Source: Bosea sp. BIWAKO-01 (GTDB lineage: Bacteria; Pseudomonadota; Alphaproteobacteria; Rhizobiales; Beijerinckiaceae). Taken from it: a stretch of DNA of 64,000 bases. The DNA is taken from positions 3,870,501-3,934,500 of the forward strand of contig NZ_BCQA01000001.1 of NCBI RefSeq assembly GCF_001748145.1. The letters run 5' to 3'. This document shows positions 20,739 through 28,168 of the stretch, in pieces. Numbering within the stretch: position 1 is the stretch's first letter; every line of letters starts with the position of its first letter. The notes under the pieces are model-generated. The model did no database searches and was not told where the DNA came from. It saw only the letters and a program-made list of their open reading frames with translations. The translations under genes were made by a program, and so were the position numbers.

Positions 20739-21980
20739 ATGTCCGATTCCCTTTCCGCTACCGCGGATCCGCAATTCATCCCTGCCGAGATCGAGGAACG
20801 CGCCGAAGCGGCGTGGCCGGCGATCTTCTCGCTCACCATGGGCGTGTTCGGGCTGGTCACGGCCGAGTTCCTGCCGGCAAGCCTGCTGACGCCGATCGCT
20901 GCCGACCTGGGCATCAGCGACGGGGCGGCCGGGCAGGCTGTCACGGCGACCGCCGTCATCGGCGCGGTCGCCGGTGTCGCGACTGCGATCATGACGAGAG
21001 GTATCGACAGGCGCATCGTGATGTGGGCGCTGACGTCGCTGCTGGTGGTGTCGAGCCTGCTGGCTGCGGTCGCCACAGGGCTGACGACGCTTCTCTTCGC
21101 GCGCCTGCTGCTCGGCATCGGCCTCGGCGGCTTCTGGTCGATGGCGGCGGCAACCGCGATGCGGCTGGTCCCGGCAAGGCTGTTGCCGCGGGCGATGTCG
21201 ATCATCTTCACCGGCGTCTCGGTCGCGACAGTCAGCGCCGCGCCGATCGGCGCCTATCTCGGCGAGGCGATCGGCTGGCGCGCCGTCTTTGTCATTTCGG
21301 CCGGCATCGGCGCGGTGACGCTGCTCGCCCAGGTGCTGACGCTGCCGAAGCTGCCGCCGCTGGCGGCGCCAAGCATCGGTACTCTCTTCGAGTTGCTGGC
21401 GCGGCCGAGCATCCGGCTCGTCCTGTTCGCCGTGCTGGTGATCATCTCCGGCCACTTCGCCGGATTTACCTATGTCCGTCCCTTCCTGGAGCAGGTGCCG
21501 CTGCTGAAGGTCGAGGCAATCTCGCTGGTCCTGCTGGCCTACGGCGTCGGCGGTTTCTTCGGCAATTTCGCCGGCGGTGCCGTGGTCGCACGCAGCGTCA
21601 AGGCCGCCGTCGTGCTGGGCTCGCTCGCGATTGGCCTGGCGGCGCTCGCGCTACTCTTCTTCGGCGCTTCGAGCCTTGTGTCCGGGCTCGCCATTGCGCT
21701 CTGGGGCTTCGCCTTCGGCTTCCTGCCGGTCGGCATCCAGACCTGGACGGTGCGCGTCGCTGCCGATCAGGCTGAAGCCGCAGGCGGCCTTCTCGTCGCT
21801 GCCTTCCAGGTCGCGATTGCGGGCGGGGCGATCTTCGGCGGATTGCTGGTCGACCATCTCGGGGCGTTGGGCGCCGTCGGCTATCTCGCCACCGCGACGC
21901 TGCTCGGTGCTGCCCTCGTCCTCGGTCTGGGCCGCGAGCCACCGGCCGCCAGCGGCGCGGCGCCAGCCATGGCTGGCTGA
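20739..21980 (+). CDS. MFS transporter, sugar/drug efflux type (DHA1-like)
   Basis: 413 aa with twelve predicted membrane helices. The first helix follows a 30-residue acidic N-terminus. F-G-L-V-T-A-E-F-L-P-A-S-L-L matches the AraJ/sugar-efflux and NepI group of drug:H+ antiporters; the loop 2-3 motif is weak. A GGAGA ribosome site lies 6 bases before ATG. The partner AraC-family regulator is divergent, so this is a regulated efflux unit. Substrate cannot be told. Confidence 0.9.
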   Translation: MSDSLSATADPQFIPAEIEERAEAAWPAIFSLTMGVFGLVTAEFLPASLLTPIAADLGISDGAAGQAVTATAVIGAVAGVATAIMTRGIDRRIVMWALTSLLVVSSLLAAVATGLTTLLFARLLLGIGLGGFWSMAAATAMRLVPARLLPRAMSIIFTGVSVATVSAAPIGAYLGEAIGWRAVFVISAGIGAVTLLAQVLTLPKLPPLAAPSIGTLFELLARPSIRLVLFAVLVIISGHFAGFTYVRPFLEQVPLLKVEAISLVLLAYGVGGFFGNFAGGAVVARSVKAAVVLGSLAIGLAALALLFFGASSLVSGLAIALWGFAFGFLPVGIQTWTVRVAADQAEAAGGLLVAAFQVAIAGGAIFGGLLVDHLGALGAVGYLATATLLGAALVLGLGREPPAASGAAPAMAG

Positions 21981-22063
21981 GATCGGATGGCGATGGTCCG
22001 CGTGATCGTCGCCATCACTTTTCTTCAAGACATCAGGGCCGGTATTCGCTGTATCCTGCCGGC

Positions 22064-22927
22064 ATGGAATTGATCAGCCAAGGCGAAGCACTGCTGGAGA
22101 CTCCGCTGCTGGCGGGGGAGCATGCTCGCATCTTCACGGCCTCACGTTTCGCGGGGTTGGAATGCCTGTCGGCGAAGTTCCAGACGCATTCCTACGCCCC
22201 ACACGCGCACGAAACCTATGCAATCGGCACGATCGAAGCGGGCTGCGAGATCTGGCATGCACGGGGCCAGCGGCTTTATGCCCATGCCGGCGACATGGTT
22301 TTCAACCATCCGCTCGATGTCCATGACGGCCTGCCGCATGCCGGCGGCTATCGCTATCGCATGACCTATCCGACCGTCGAGCTGATGCAGGAGGTTGCGG
22401 CCTCGCTGACCGGCCACGAGGTGTTTGGCACGCCGTTCTTCGCCGAGCCCTGCGTTCACGATCCGGAGGCTGCCGCGCTGTTCAGCAACGCGCATCGGAT
22501 GCTGGAGGAAAGCGGCGATGCCCTGGCGGGTGAAGAAGGGCTTTTGCGCGCTTACGCCTTCTGCCTGGGGCGTCATGCCGATCTTTCTGTGCGTCCGGTC
22601 GGACGCGAGCGTGGACCGATCTCCGAGGCCCGTGCGCTGCTCGAGCAACGCTATGACGAGGACCTTTCGCTGGCCGAAATGGCGCGGCGTTGCGGGTTGC
22701 CACGACATCATCTGATCCGAGCCTTCCGTCGCGAGACCGGCCTGACGCCGCATGCCTATCTCGTCGACATCCGCGTCCGTCGGGCGCGCGATCGCCTGCG
22801 CCGGGGGGAAATGCCTGGCGACGTTGCAGCGGCGACCGGCTTTTGCGACCAGGCCCATCTGACCCGCGCCTTCAAGGCGCGGCTGGGCGTCACTCCGGGC
22901 GCCTTCCGCGCTGCCCATCTGGCCTGA
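22064..22927 (+). CDS. AraC family regulator upstream of azlCD
   Basis: 287 aa. N-terminal AraC-type cupin (about residues 15-165) with the H-x-H region S-Y-A-P-H-A-H-E-T-Y-A-I-G and D-M-V-F-N-H-P-L-D-V-H-D. C-terminal double HTH starting near residue 180: L-S-L-A-E-M-A-R-R-C-G-L-P-R-H-H-L-I-R-A-F and the second helix G-D-V-A-A-A-T-G-F-C-D-Q-A-H-L. Its stop is only 12 bases before azlC, so the three genes probably form one transcript and the regulator likely controls the exporter. Confidence 0.9.
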   Translation: MELISQGEALLETPLLAGEHARIFTASRFAGLECLSAKFQTHSYAPHAHETYAIGTIEAGCEIWHARGQRLYAHAGDMVFNHPLDVHDGLPHAGGYRYRMTYPTVELMQEVAASLTGHEVFGTPFFAEPCVHDPEAAALFSNAHRMLEESGDALAGEEGLLRAYAFCLGRHADLSVRPVGRERGPISEARALLEQRYDEDLSLAEMARRCGLPRHHLIRAFRRETGLTPHAYLVDIRVRRARDRLRRGEMPGDVAAATGFCDQAHLTRAFKARLGVTPGAFRAAHLA

Positions 22928-22939
22928 AGGGCTATTTTC

Positions 22940-23650
22940 ATGTCCATCCTCGACGATGCCCGACTGGGCTTCAGCGATATCTGGCCGGCTGCCTTGGCTG
23001 CGGTTCCGATCGGCCTGCTCTTTGGCGCGCTCGCGGCCGGCAAGGGCCTCTCGCCGCTGGAGGTCTTCGTCATGGGGGCGCTGGTCTTCGCCGGCGGGGC
23101 CCAGTTCGCTGCGGTCGAACTCTGGGCGAGCCCGGCGCCTGTCTTCGCCATCATCTTCTCGACCCTGCTGATCAATGCCCGCCATGTGCTGATGAGTGCG
23201 TCGATTGCACCAAAGCTCGGGCGTTTCAGCACGGCCCAGAAGCTGACGGGCCTCTACTACATGGCCGACGAGAACTGGGCCCTGGCGGAGAAGCGGGCCC
23301 GGCTGCGGCAGCTCACGCCGGCCTACTGGTTCGGCATGATCGTGCCCTTCGTCTCATGCTGGCTGACGACGACGACTGTGGGGGCGACGGTCGGTGCGGC
23401 AATGGGCGACCCGCGCAGGCTCGGGGCCGACTTTGCCTTCACAGCGCTGTTCATCGCGCTGGTCGCCTCGTTCTGGAAGGGCAGGGTGACGTTCTGGACG
23501 GTGGCGGCTGCCGGTATCGCATCGGCGCTGACCTACAAGTTCGTCGGGCCACCCTGGCATGTCGCAGCGGGGGCACTGAGCGGTCTGCTGGCCGCCTGGC
23601 TGGCTGCGGGGACGGAGCCAGACGTGGTTGCGGAGGGCGTGAAGTCGTGA
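22940..23650 (+). CDS. azlC: AzlC-type branched-chain amino acid exporter subunit
   Basis: 236 aa with several hydrophobic helices and the AzlC features P-I-G-L-L-F-G-A-L-A-A-G-K-G, G-A-L-V-F-A-G-G-A-Q-F-A-A-V-E-L, and L-I-N-A-R-H-V-L-M-S-A-S. In Bacillus and others AzlC/AzlD or BrnFE export branched-chain amino acids. It overlaps azlD by four bases (GTGA). The regulator at 22064 is directly upstream. Export specificity is inferred from the family. Confidence 0.9.
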   Translation: MSILDDARLGFSDIWPAALAAVPIGLLFGALAAGKGLSPLEVFVMGALVFAGGAQFAAVELWASPAPVFAIIFSTLLINARHVLMSASIAPKLGRFSTAQKLTGLYYMADENWALAEKRARLRQLTPAYWFGMIVPFVSCWLTTTTVGATVGAAMGDPRRLGADFAFTALFIALVASFWKGRVTFWTVAAAGIASALTYKFVGPPWHVAAGALSGLLAAWLAAGTEPDVVAEGVKS

Positions 23651-23946
23651 CACTCGACACGCTGAATCTCATCGCCATCCTGGGCATGGCGGCCGTCACC
23701 TATCTGACGCGGATCGCCGGACTGGCGCTGGCGGGGCGGCTCGATCTGTCGCTACGCGCGCAGGCAGCCTTCGACGCCATTCCACCGGCCGTGCTGGTGG
23801 CCGTCATCGCGCCGAGTGCTCTGGCGACCGGCTGGCCGGAGACCGGCGCCGCACTCCTCGCCGCACTCGCTGCAACGCGGCTGCCGCTGCTGGCCGTCGT
23901 TGCCGTTGGAGTGCTGGCCGTGGTCGGGTTGAGGATGGTGATCTGA
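23647..23946 (+). CDS. azlD: AzlD small subunit of the amino acid exporter
   Basis: 99 aa from GTG 23647, overlapping the azlC stop. Four predicted hydrophobic helices with Y-L-T-R-I-A-G and a typical F-D-A-I-P-P-A-V-L-V segment. Works with the adjacent AzlC as the two-component exporter. The larger frame from 22690 is an artefact of a long shadow frame that runs into this gene. Confidence 0.9.
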   Translation: MTLDTLNLIAILGMAAVTYLTRIAGLALAGRLDLSLRAQAAFDAIPPAVLVAVIAPSALATGWPETGAALLAALAATRLPLLAVVAVGVLAVVGLRMVI

Positions 23947-24017
23947 AATGACCTGAAGCCGCCGTCATGGCGGGACGGGCCCGGCGATGACGGCAGCGTC
24001 ACTGCAGTGGTCGGCGT

Positions 24018-25862
24018 CTAGAGCTGCCTGCAGGCGGCTTCCAGCCAGGCCCTCGCTTCGCCCTCCAATTGCGGGCCGAGCTTGGCCCAGACTTGCGCGT
24101 GATAGGCGTCGATCCAGGCGATCTCACCGGCATCGAGCAGGGAACGCTCGATCAGCGCCCGCTCATAGGGGCACCAGGTGATGGTCTCGAAACCATAGAT
24201 CGTGCGGTCGCCGCCGGGGATCTTCCGTTCCTCGACCACGATCAGGTTCTCGATGCGGATGCCGTACTCGCCCTGCTTGTAGTAGCCGGGTTCGTTGGAG
24301 AGGATCATGCCCGGCTCTAATGGCGTCGTGCCGAGCTTGGAGAGCCGCTGCGGCCCTTCATGCACCGAGAGATAGCTGCCGACGCCGTGGCCGGTGCCGT
24401 GATCGAAGTCGAGACCGGCCTGCCAGAGCGGCAGGCGGGCCAGTGCGTCGAGCTGCGCACCCGACGTTCCCTTGACGAAGACCACGCGCGAGATCGCCAG
24501 ATGGCCCTTGAGCACGCGTGTATAGCGATCGCGCATCTCGGCGGTGGGGGGGCCGATCGCAATGGTGCGGGTGATGTCGGTGGTCCCGTCCTCGTACTGC
24601 GCTCCGGAATCGACCAGGAAGATGCCGGGTTCGAGCCGGCGATTGCTGGATTCCGTGACGCGATAATGGGGCAGGGCGGCGTTGGGGCCGGCGCCGGCGA
24701 TGGTGGTGAAGGAGACGTCCTTGAGCAGGCCTGTTCTCAGGCGTTCGGATTCCAGTGCGGCAACCGCGTCGATCTCGGTGAGGTTGCCCTTCGGCGCCTC
24801 GCGCGCGAGCCATGACAGATAGCGCACCACGGCTGCGCCATCGCGCAGATGCGCGGCGCGTGTCCCGTTGAGCTCGGCTTCGTTCTTCCTTGCCTTCATC
24901 AATGCGATCGGGTCGGCGCCGGCATCGGGCGTGCCACCGGCATCGCGGATCAGGACGGCGAGCGCGGAGGCGGCCGTCGCCTGATCGAGCCGGACCTTGG
25001 CCCTGGCCTTGCCTAGCGCCACGAGTTGCCTTTCGAGGGCTGCAGGCGCCGCGATCTCACCGACCGCGCCGATGGCGTCGCCAGCCTCGTTCGTGATCTT
25101 CTCGGGTGCAAGGAAGACGGTCGGGCGCCCCTCGCGGGGCACGATGCCGTAGCCCAGCGGCAGGGGCGTGTGCTCGACGTCACCGCCGCGGATATTGAAG
25201 GTCCAGGCGAGGGCATGCGGGTCGGAAATGACCAATGCGTCCACCTTGGCCTTGATCAGCGCTTCCTGGATGCGTGCAAGTTTGCTGGCGGTGGTCTCAC
25301 CGGCATAGTCGCCGCGATGGGCCTTGACCGCGGCGGTTGGGGCGGCCGGGCGATCACTCCAAAGGGCGTCGATCGGGTTCCGTGCAACGGCGGTCAGTGT
25401 GCCGCCGGCAGCCGCGACCGCCTTCTCGAGCTTGGCGACGCCATCGACGGTGTGCAGCCAGGGATCGTAGCCCAGCCTCGCCCCTGCAGGTAGGTTTGCT
25501 TCGATCCAGCGTTCGAGCGGGGTCTCTTCCATCTTCACTGGCGCAACGACCTTCGTGTCGGTCTGCTCGGCCGATTGGATGGTGTAACGGCCGTCGACGA
25601 TCAGGACGGCCTTGTCGGCCAGCACGACGGCATTGCCGGCCGAGCCGGTGAAGCCGGTGAGCCAGGCGAGCCGTGCCATATGGGCGGGAACATATTCGCC
25701 CTGATGCTCGTCGGCGCGGGGCACGATGAAGCCGTCCAGGCCTTGAGCAGCGAGCGCCTTGCGCAGGGCCGCGACGCGGGGCGCGACCTCGGCCGGATTG
25801 CTCGGTTCGGAAAAGGACTGGAAGCGGCAGGTCGGCAGGCGGTGCGCGGGCGATTCGGTCAT
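24018..25862 (-). CDS. Xaa-Pro aminopeptidase (M24 family aminopeptidase P)
   Basis: 614 aa from ATG 25862; a second ATG at 25877 is also possible and the ribosome site is weak either way. Length and three-domain layout resemble the long aminopeptidase P type (two creatinase-like N-domains then the pita-bread catalytic domain). Metal-ligand segments are visible: D-S-G-A-Q-Y-E-D-G-T-T-D-I-T-R-T (two aspartates), G-H-G-V-G-S-Y-L-S-V-H-E-G-P (histidine), N-E-P-G-Y-Y and I-E-N-L (glutamates). Removes N-terminal residues followed by proline. Monocistronic and minus-strand between azlD and the small genes. Confidence 0.9.
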   Translation of the reverse strand: MTESPAHRLPTCRFQSFSEPSNPAEVAPRVAALRKALAAQGLDGFIVPRADEHQGEYVPAHMARLAWLTGFTGSAGNAVVLADKAVLIVDGRYTIQSAEQTDTKVVAPVKMEETPLERWIEANLPAGARLGYDPWLHTVDGVAKLEKAVAAAGGTLTAVARNPIDALWSDRPAAPTAAVKAHRGDYAGETTASKLARIQEALIKAKVDALVISDPHALAWTFNIRGGDVEHTPLPLGYGIVPREGRPTVFLAPEKITNEAGDAIGAVGEIAAPAALERQLVALGKARAKVRLDQATAASALAVLIRDAGGTPDAGADPIALMKARKNEAELNGTRAAHLRDGAAVVRYLSWLAREAPKGNLTEIDAVAALESERLRTGLLKDVSFTTIAGAGPNAALPHYRVTESSNRRLEPGIFLVDSGAQYEDGTTDITRTIAIGPPTAEMRDRYTRVLKGHLAISRVVFVKGTSGAQLDALARLPLWQAGLDFDHGTGHGVGSYLSVHEGPQRLSKLGTTPLEPGMILSNEPGYYKQGEYGIRIENLIVVEERKIPGGDRTIYGFETITWCPYERALIERSLLDAGEIAWIDAYHAQVWAKLGPQLEGEARAWLEAACRQL

Positions 25863-26166
25863 GACGGGTCCAAGCATGGCGATAACCGCCATCGTCGCGT
25901 CAGAACTGGCGGAAGGCCAGCGCAAAAGCGGTATCCTGCCCTGCTTTGTCCGTAGGCCCTCATGGCCGCTGTTTTGGGCGTTCTGCCTCTTCGCTATGCG
26001 ATGAGCGTCAATCGTTAATGGAATTTAGTGGCGTGCATGCGTTTGATGCATATCTCGCATCTGCGAAATCATCTTCTCGCAAGTGCGAAGAAGTACCACT
26101 TTGGTTGCATAAGAGAACGAGGAAGCGACCGGGACTGTCCTTCGTTTGGAATGAGGAGATGGACCT
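25863..26166. other. Gene-free interval with palindromes
   Basis: Between the divergent aminopeptidase and the small genes. It holds two 12-bp palindromes (listed separately), an AT-rich stretch from about 26010 to 26110, and GAGGAG, the ribosome site for the gene at 26167. I see no protein-coding frame on either strand that I would support. Confidence 0.5.
26055..26088. promoter_or_regulatory. Two TCGCA-NN-TGCGA palindromes, 22 bp apart
   Basis: TCGCATCTGCGA at 26055-26066 and TCGCAAGTGCGA at 26077-26088: both have perfect 5-bp arms and 2-bp centres, and their starts are 22 bp (two helical turns) apart. They precede the small-protein genes and are good operator candidates for a dimeric repressor or activator binding cooperatively. 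I cannot name the regulator. Confidence 0.6.
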
Positions 26167-26397
26167 GTGACCTATGTACTGAATGCGACCGACACCCTGC
26201 CCGCCGCCAAAGCCGTGAACACGGCGGGGCTGAGCTTCTGGCAGCGCCTCTACGTCGCGTTGATCGAAAGCCGTCGCCGCTCCGCCATCCGCGAACTGCG
26301 TGCGCGCTCCTACCTCGTCAACGAGGCGGAGATCGTGCTCGGCGGCTTTCCGCAAACGGCGCTGAAGAACGACGCCGCGCTTCCGTTCAACCGCTGA
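26167..26397 (+). CDS. Small conserved basic protein
   Basis: 76 aa from GTG 26167, with GAGGAG ending 8 bases before it. It has one amphipathic core, S-F-W-Q-R-L-Y-V-A-L-I-E-S-R-R-R-S-A-I-R-E-L, that resembles the short arginine-rich small proteins (DUF1127-like) frequent in Hyphomicrobiales, and ends N-D-A-A-L-P-F-N-R. No membrane helix or signal. First of a two-gene unit that ends in the terminator at 26628. No function assigned. Confidence 0.7.
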   Translation: MTYVLNATDTLPAAKAVNTAGLSFWQRLYVALIESRRRSAIRELRARSYLVNEAEIVLGGFPQTALKNDAALPFNR

Positions 26398-26450
26398 TCT
26401 TTAGCGCCGCGCCCGAAGAGGCCGCCCGCGCTCAGAAAAGGACCAAGACC

Positions 26451-26579
26451 ATGATCGCCATCATCAAGCACGCTTTCGAATGGGTCGTCGATACGGCCAA
26501 GTTCACCGCCGCCGTCTGGCATGACGCTCGCGCCCTGCAGGCCGAGGCGGAACAGAAGTACGGCCACATCGCCTTCTGA
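26451..26579 (+). CDS. 42-residue small protein
   Basis: ATG 26451 to TGA. 42 residues, M-I-A-I-I-K-H-A-F-E-W-V-V-D followed by an Ala/Glu-rich part and Y-G-H-I-A-F. Amphipathic, with no signal peptide. It lies 53 bases after the preceding small gene and just before a terminator, so it probably shares that transcript. The ribosome site (A-AAGG, about 6-10 bases before ATG) is acceptable. Too short to be sure; supported by a clear start, the terminator and composition. Confidence 0.5.
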   Translation: MIAIIKHAFEWVVDTAKFTAAVWHDARALQAEAEQKYGHIAF

Positions 26580-26620
26580 GCCTGAGCTCGAAGCGACAAC
26601 ACCCTTCTTGGGTGGCTGGC

Positions 26621-27568
26621 CTAGTAGGGGCGGCGCGGTCTTGGGGCCGCGCCGCCCTTTTTCATGACCAGGGTGGCCCAACCCTCGCGCAGGGACTGGC
26701 GCGCCAGGAACAGGCCCTGATGCCGGTAGGTCGAGACGATCCCGGCGACATCCATCGCCAGAAGCCCGGAGAGGATCAGGGTTCCGTCCCTTGCCAGCAC
26801 GCGCGCGAGCGAGGGGGCGAGACGCTTCAGCGGGCCGGCCAGAATATTGGCGAAGACCAGATCGAAATGGCCCGGCCGGTTTGCCTTGGCGTGGAGCAGC
26901 CCGGGCGCGACATAGAGATCGAGCGCCCCTGGCGCGTGGTTGACGCGGGCATTGAGCGCTGCGACCTCGACTGCGACGGCATCGATATCGCCGGCAACGA
27001 CGCGGCGCTTCGTTTGCATCGCCAGCGCCAGCCCCAGAATCCCGGTGCCGGTGCCGACATCCAGGCCGCGCAGCGGGCGGCGCTTCTTGAGTTCGGCATC
27101 AAGCGCCAGCAGGCAGCCGGCCGTGGTTCCGTGGTGGCCGGTGCCAAAGGCAAGCGCCGCCTCGATCTCGATCGCAATATCATTCACCCGCACCGTACCG
27201 CGGTCGTGCGCGCCATGGACGAGCACGCGCCCGGCCCGCACGGGCTTGAGCCCGTCGAGGCTGGTGGCGACCCAATCCTTCTGGTTGACAGTAGTGAAGG
27301 GGGTTGAATCGATGCTGTCGCCGACGATCGGGCGCAGCATGTCACGCACCGCATCTTCATCGGGATGGGTCGCGAAATAAATCTCGACCTTCCACGGCGC
27401 ACTCAGCGAGAGCGTGGTGACGCCGTCCTCGATCTCGAAGGAGGAAATGGCCGTCTCAGTCGGATCGAATATCTCGCCGAGCAGTTCCGTCAGCGCGCGC
27501 GCCTTGTCGCCGCTGGTTGAGAGTTCGAGCACGGTCGCGACCGTGGCTGGGAGAAGACCTTCACGCAT
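26621..27568 (-). CDS. prmA: Ribosomal protein L11 methyltransferase
   Basis: 315 aa. S-adenosylmethionine-dependent enzyme methylating L11, cytoplasmic. The catalytic half is clear: the A-F-G-T-G-H-H-G-T-T substrate-site motif, SAM-binding D-V-G-T-G-T-G-I-L-G-L, D-I-D-A-V-A as the acidic loop, and N-I-L-A-G-P-L as the NPPF-type motif. The N-terminal domain is recognisable only by length. Downstream of the GNAT gene with a 31-base gap, and probably co-transcribed with it and uvrD. The C-terminal codons (A-P-R-P-R-R-P-Y) are dictated in part by the opposing terminator. Confidence 0.93.
   Translation of the reverse strand: MREGLLPATVATVLELSTSGDKARALTELLGEIFDPTETAISSFEIEDGVTTLSLSAPWKVEIYFATHPDEDAVRDMLRPIVGDSIDSTPFTTVNQKDWVATSLDGLKPVRAGRVLVHGAHDRGTVRVNDIAIEIEAALAFGTGHHGTTAGCLLALDAELKKRRPLRGLDVGTGTGILGLALAMQTKRRVVAGDIDAVAVEVAALNARVNHAPGALDLYVAPGLLHAKANRPGHFDLVFANILAGPLKRLAPSLARVLARDGTLILSGLLAMDVAGIVSTYRHQGLFLARQSLREGWATLVMKKGGAAPRPRRPY
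26628..26662 (+). terminator. Rho-independent terminator for the small genes, inside prmA
   Basis: GGGCGGCGCGG (26628-26638) pairs with CCGCGCCGCCC (26647-26657), followed by TTTTT. It is oriented for plus-strand transcription, yet it lies inside the last codons of the minus-strand prmA gene, so one sequence is both terminator and PrmA C-terminal coding. Confidence 0.85.
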
Positions 27569-27599
27569 GCGGGCGGGATAGCAGGGCAGGGGGCGGATG

Positions 27600-28046
27600 T
27601 CATGCGCCGTCGGCAGGGGCGGCGAGGTCCTTGGTCATGAAATAGCGGGTCGCTCCGGGCGGTTCGAGCGCGATCTCACCGAAGACGCTCCAGCCGAAGC
27701 GCTTGTAGAACTCCGGCGCCTGGAAGCTGAGCGTGTAGAGCACCGCCTTGCGGCAGCCTCGGCGAAAACCCTCGGCCTCTGCCATCTGCAGAATGCGCGT
27801 GCCGAGGCCCGACCCGCGCTGGGTCTTGGGCACATAGAACAGGTCGATGAACAGCAGGCCGAGCGAGGTGCGACCGAGCAGCCCGCCAATCAGTTCATCA
27901 CTCCTGCCGTCCTTGATGGTGATCGTCAGTGGCGTGTGGTCGCTGACGCCGCCCATCTCGACATTGTAGTCCCGCAGCCCCTGCGAGATCACCGAGTGGA
28001 GATCGGGATTGGCGGTGTCGGTCAGATTGACCGCGACGTCGGGCAT
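27600..28046 (-). CDS. GNAT family N-acetyltransferase
   Basis: 148 aa. Acetyl-CoA site: F-I-D-L-F-Y-V-P-K-T-Q-R-G-S-G-L-G-T-R-I-L-Q matches the GNAT motif A (V/x-x-x-R/Q-G-x-G-x-G/A). It is followed by a helix and L-Y-T-L-S-F-Q-A-P-E-F-Y-K-R-F-G-W, motif B. Starts ATG 28046. Substrate unknown. It lies between uvrD and prmA on the minus strand and may be part of their transcript. Confidence 0.88.
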   Translation of the reverse strand: MPDVAVNLTDTANPDLHSVISQGLRDYNVEMGGVSDHTPLTITIKDGRSDELIGGLLGRTSLGLLFIDLFYVPKTQRGSGLGTRILQMAEAEGFRRGCRKAVLYTLSFQAPEFYKRFGWSVFGEIALEPPGATRYFMTKDLAAPADGA

Positions 28047-28168
28047 CGTGCTGATCCTGCTGGCTTGGAGCCGGCATTCCTGCGGAACCGGACCGGGGCA
28101 ATCCGGGCCTGCATAACCGCTTCGGCGATGCTCTGCATCGGCGCGCCGGACATGACGGCTGCGCTTGC

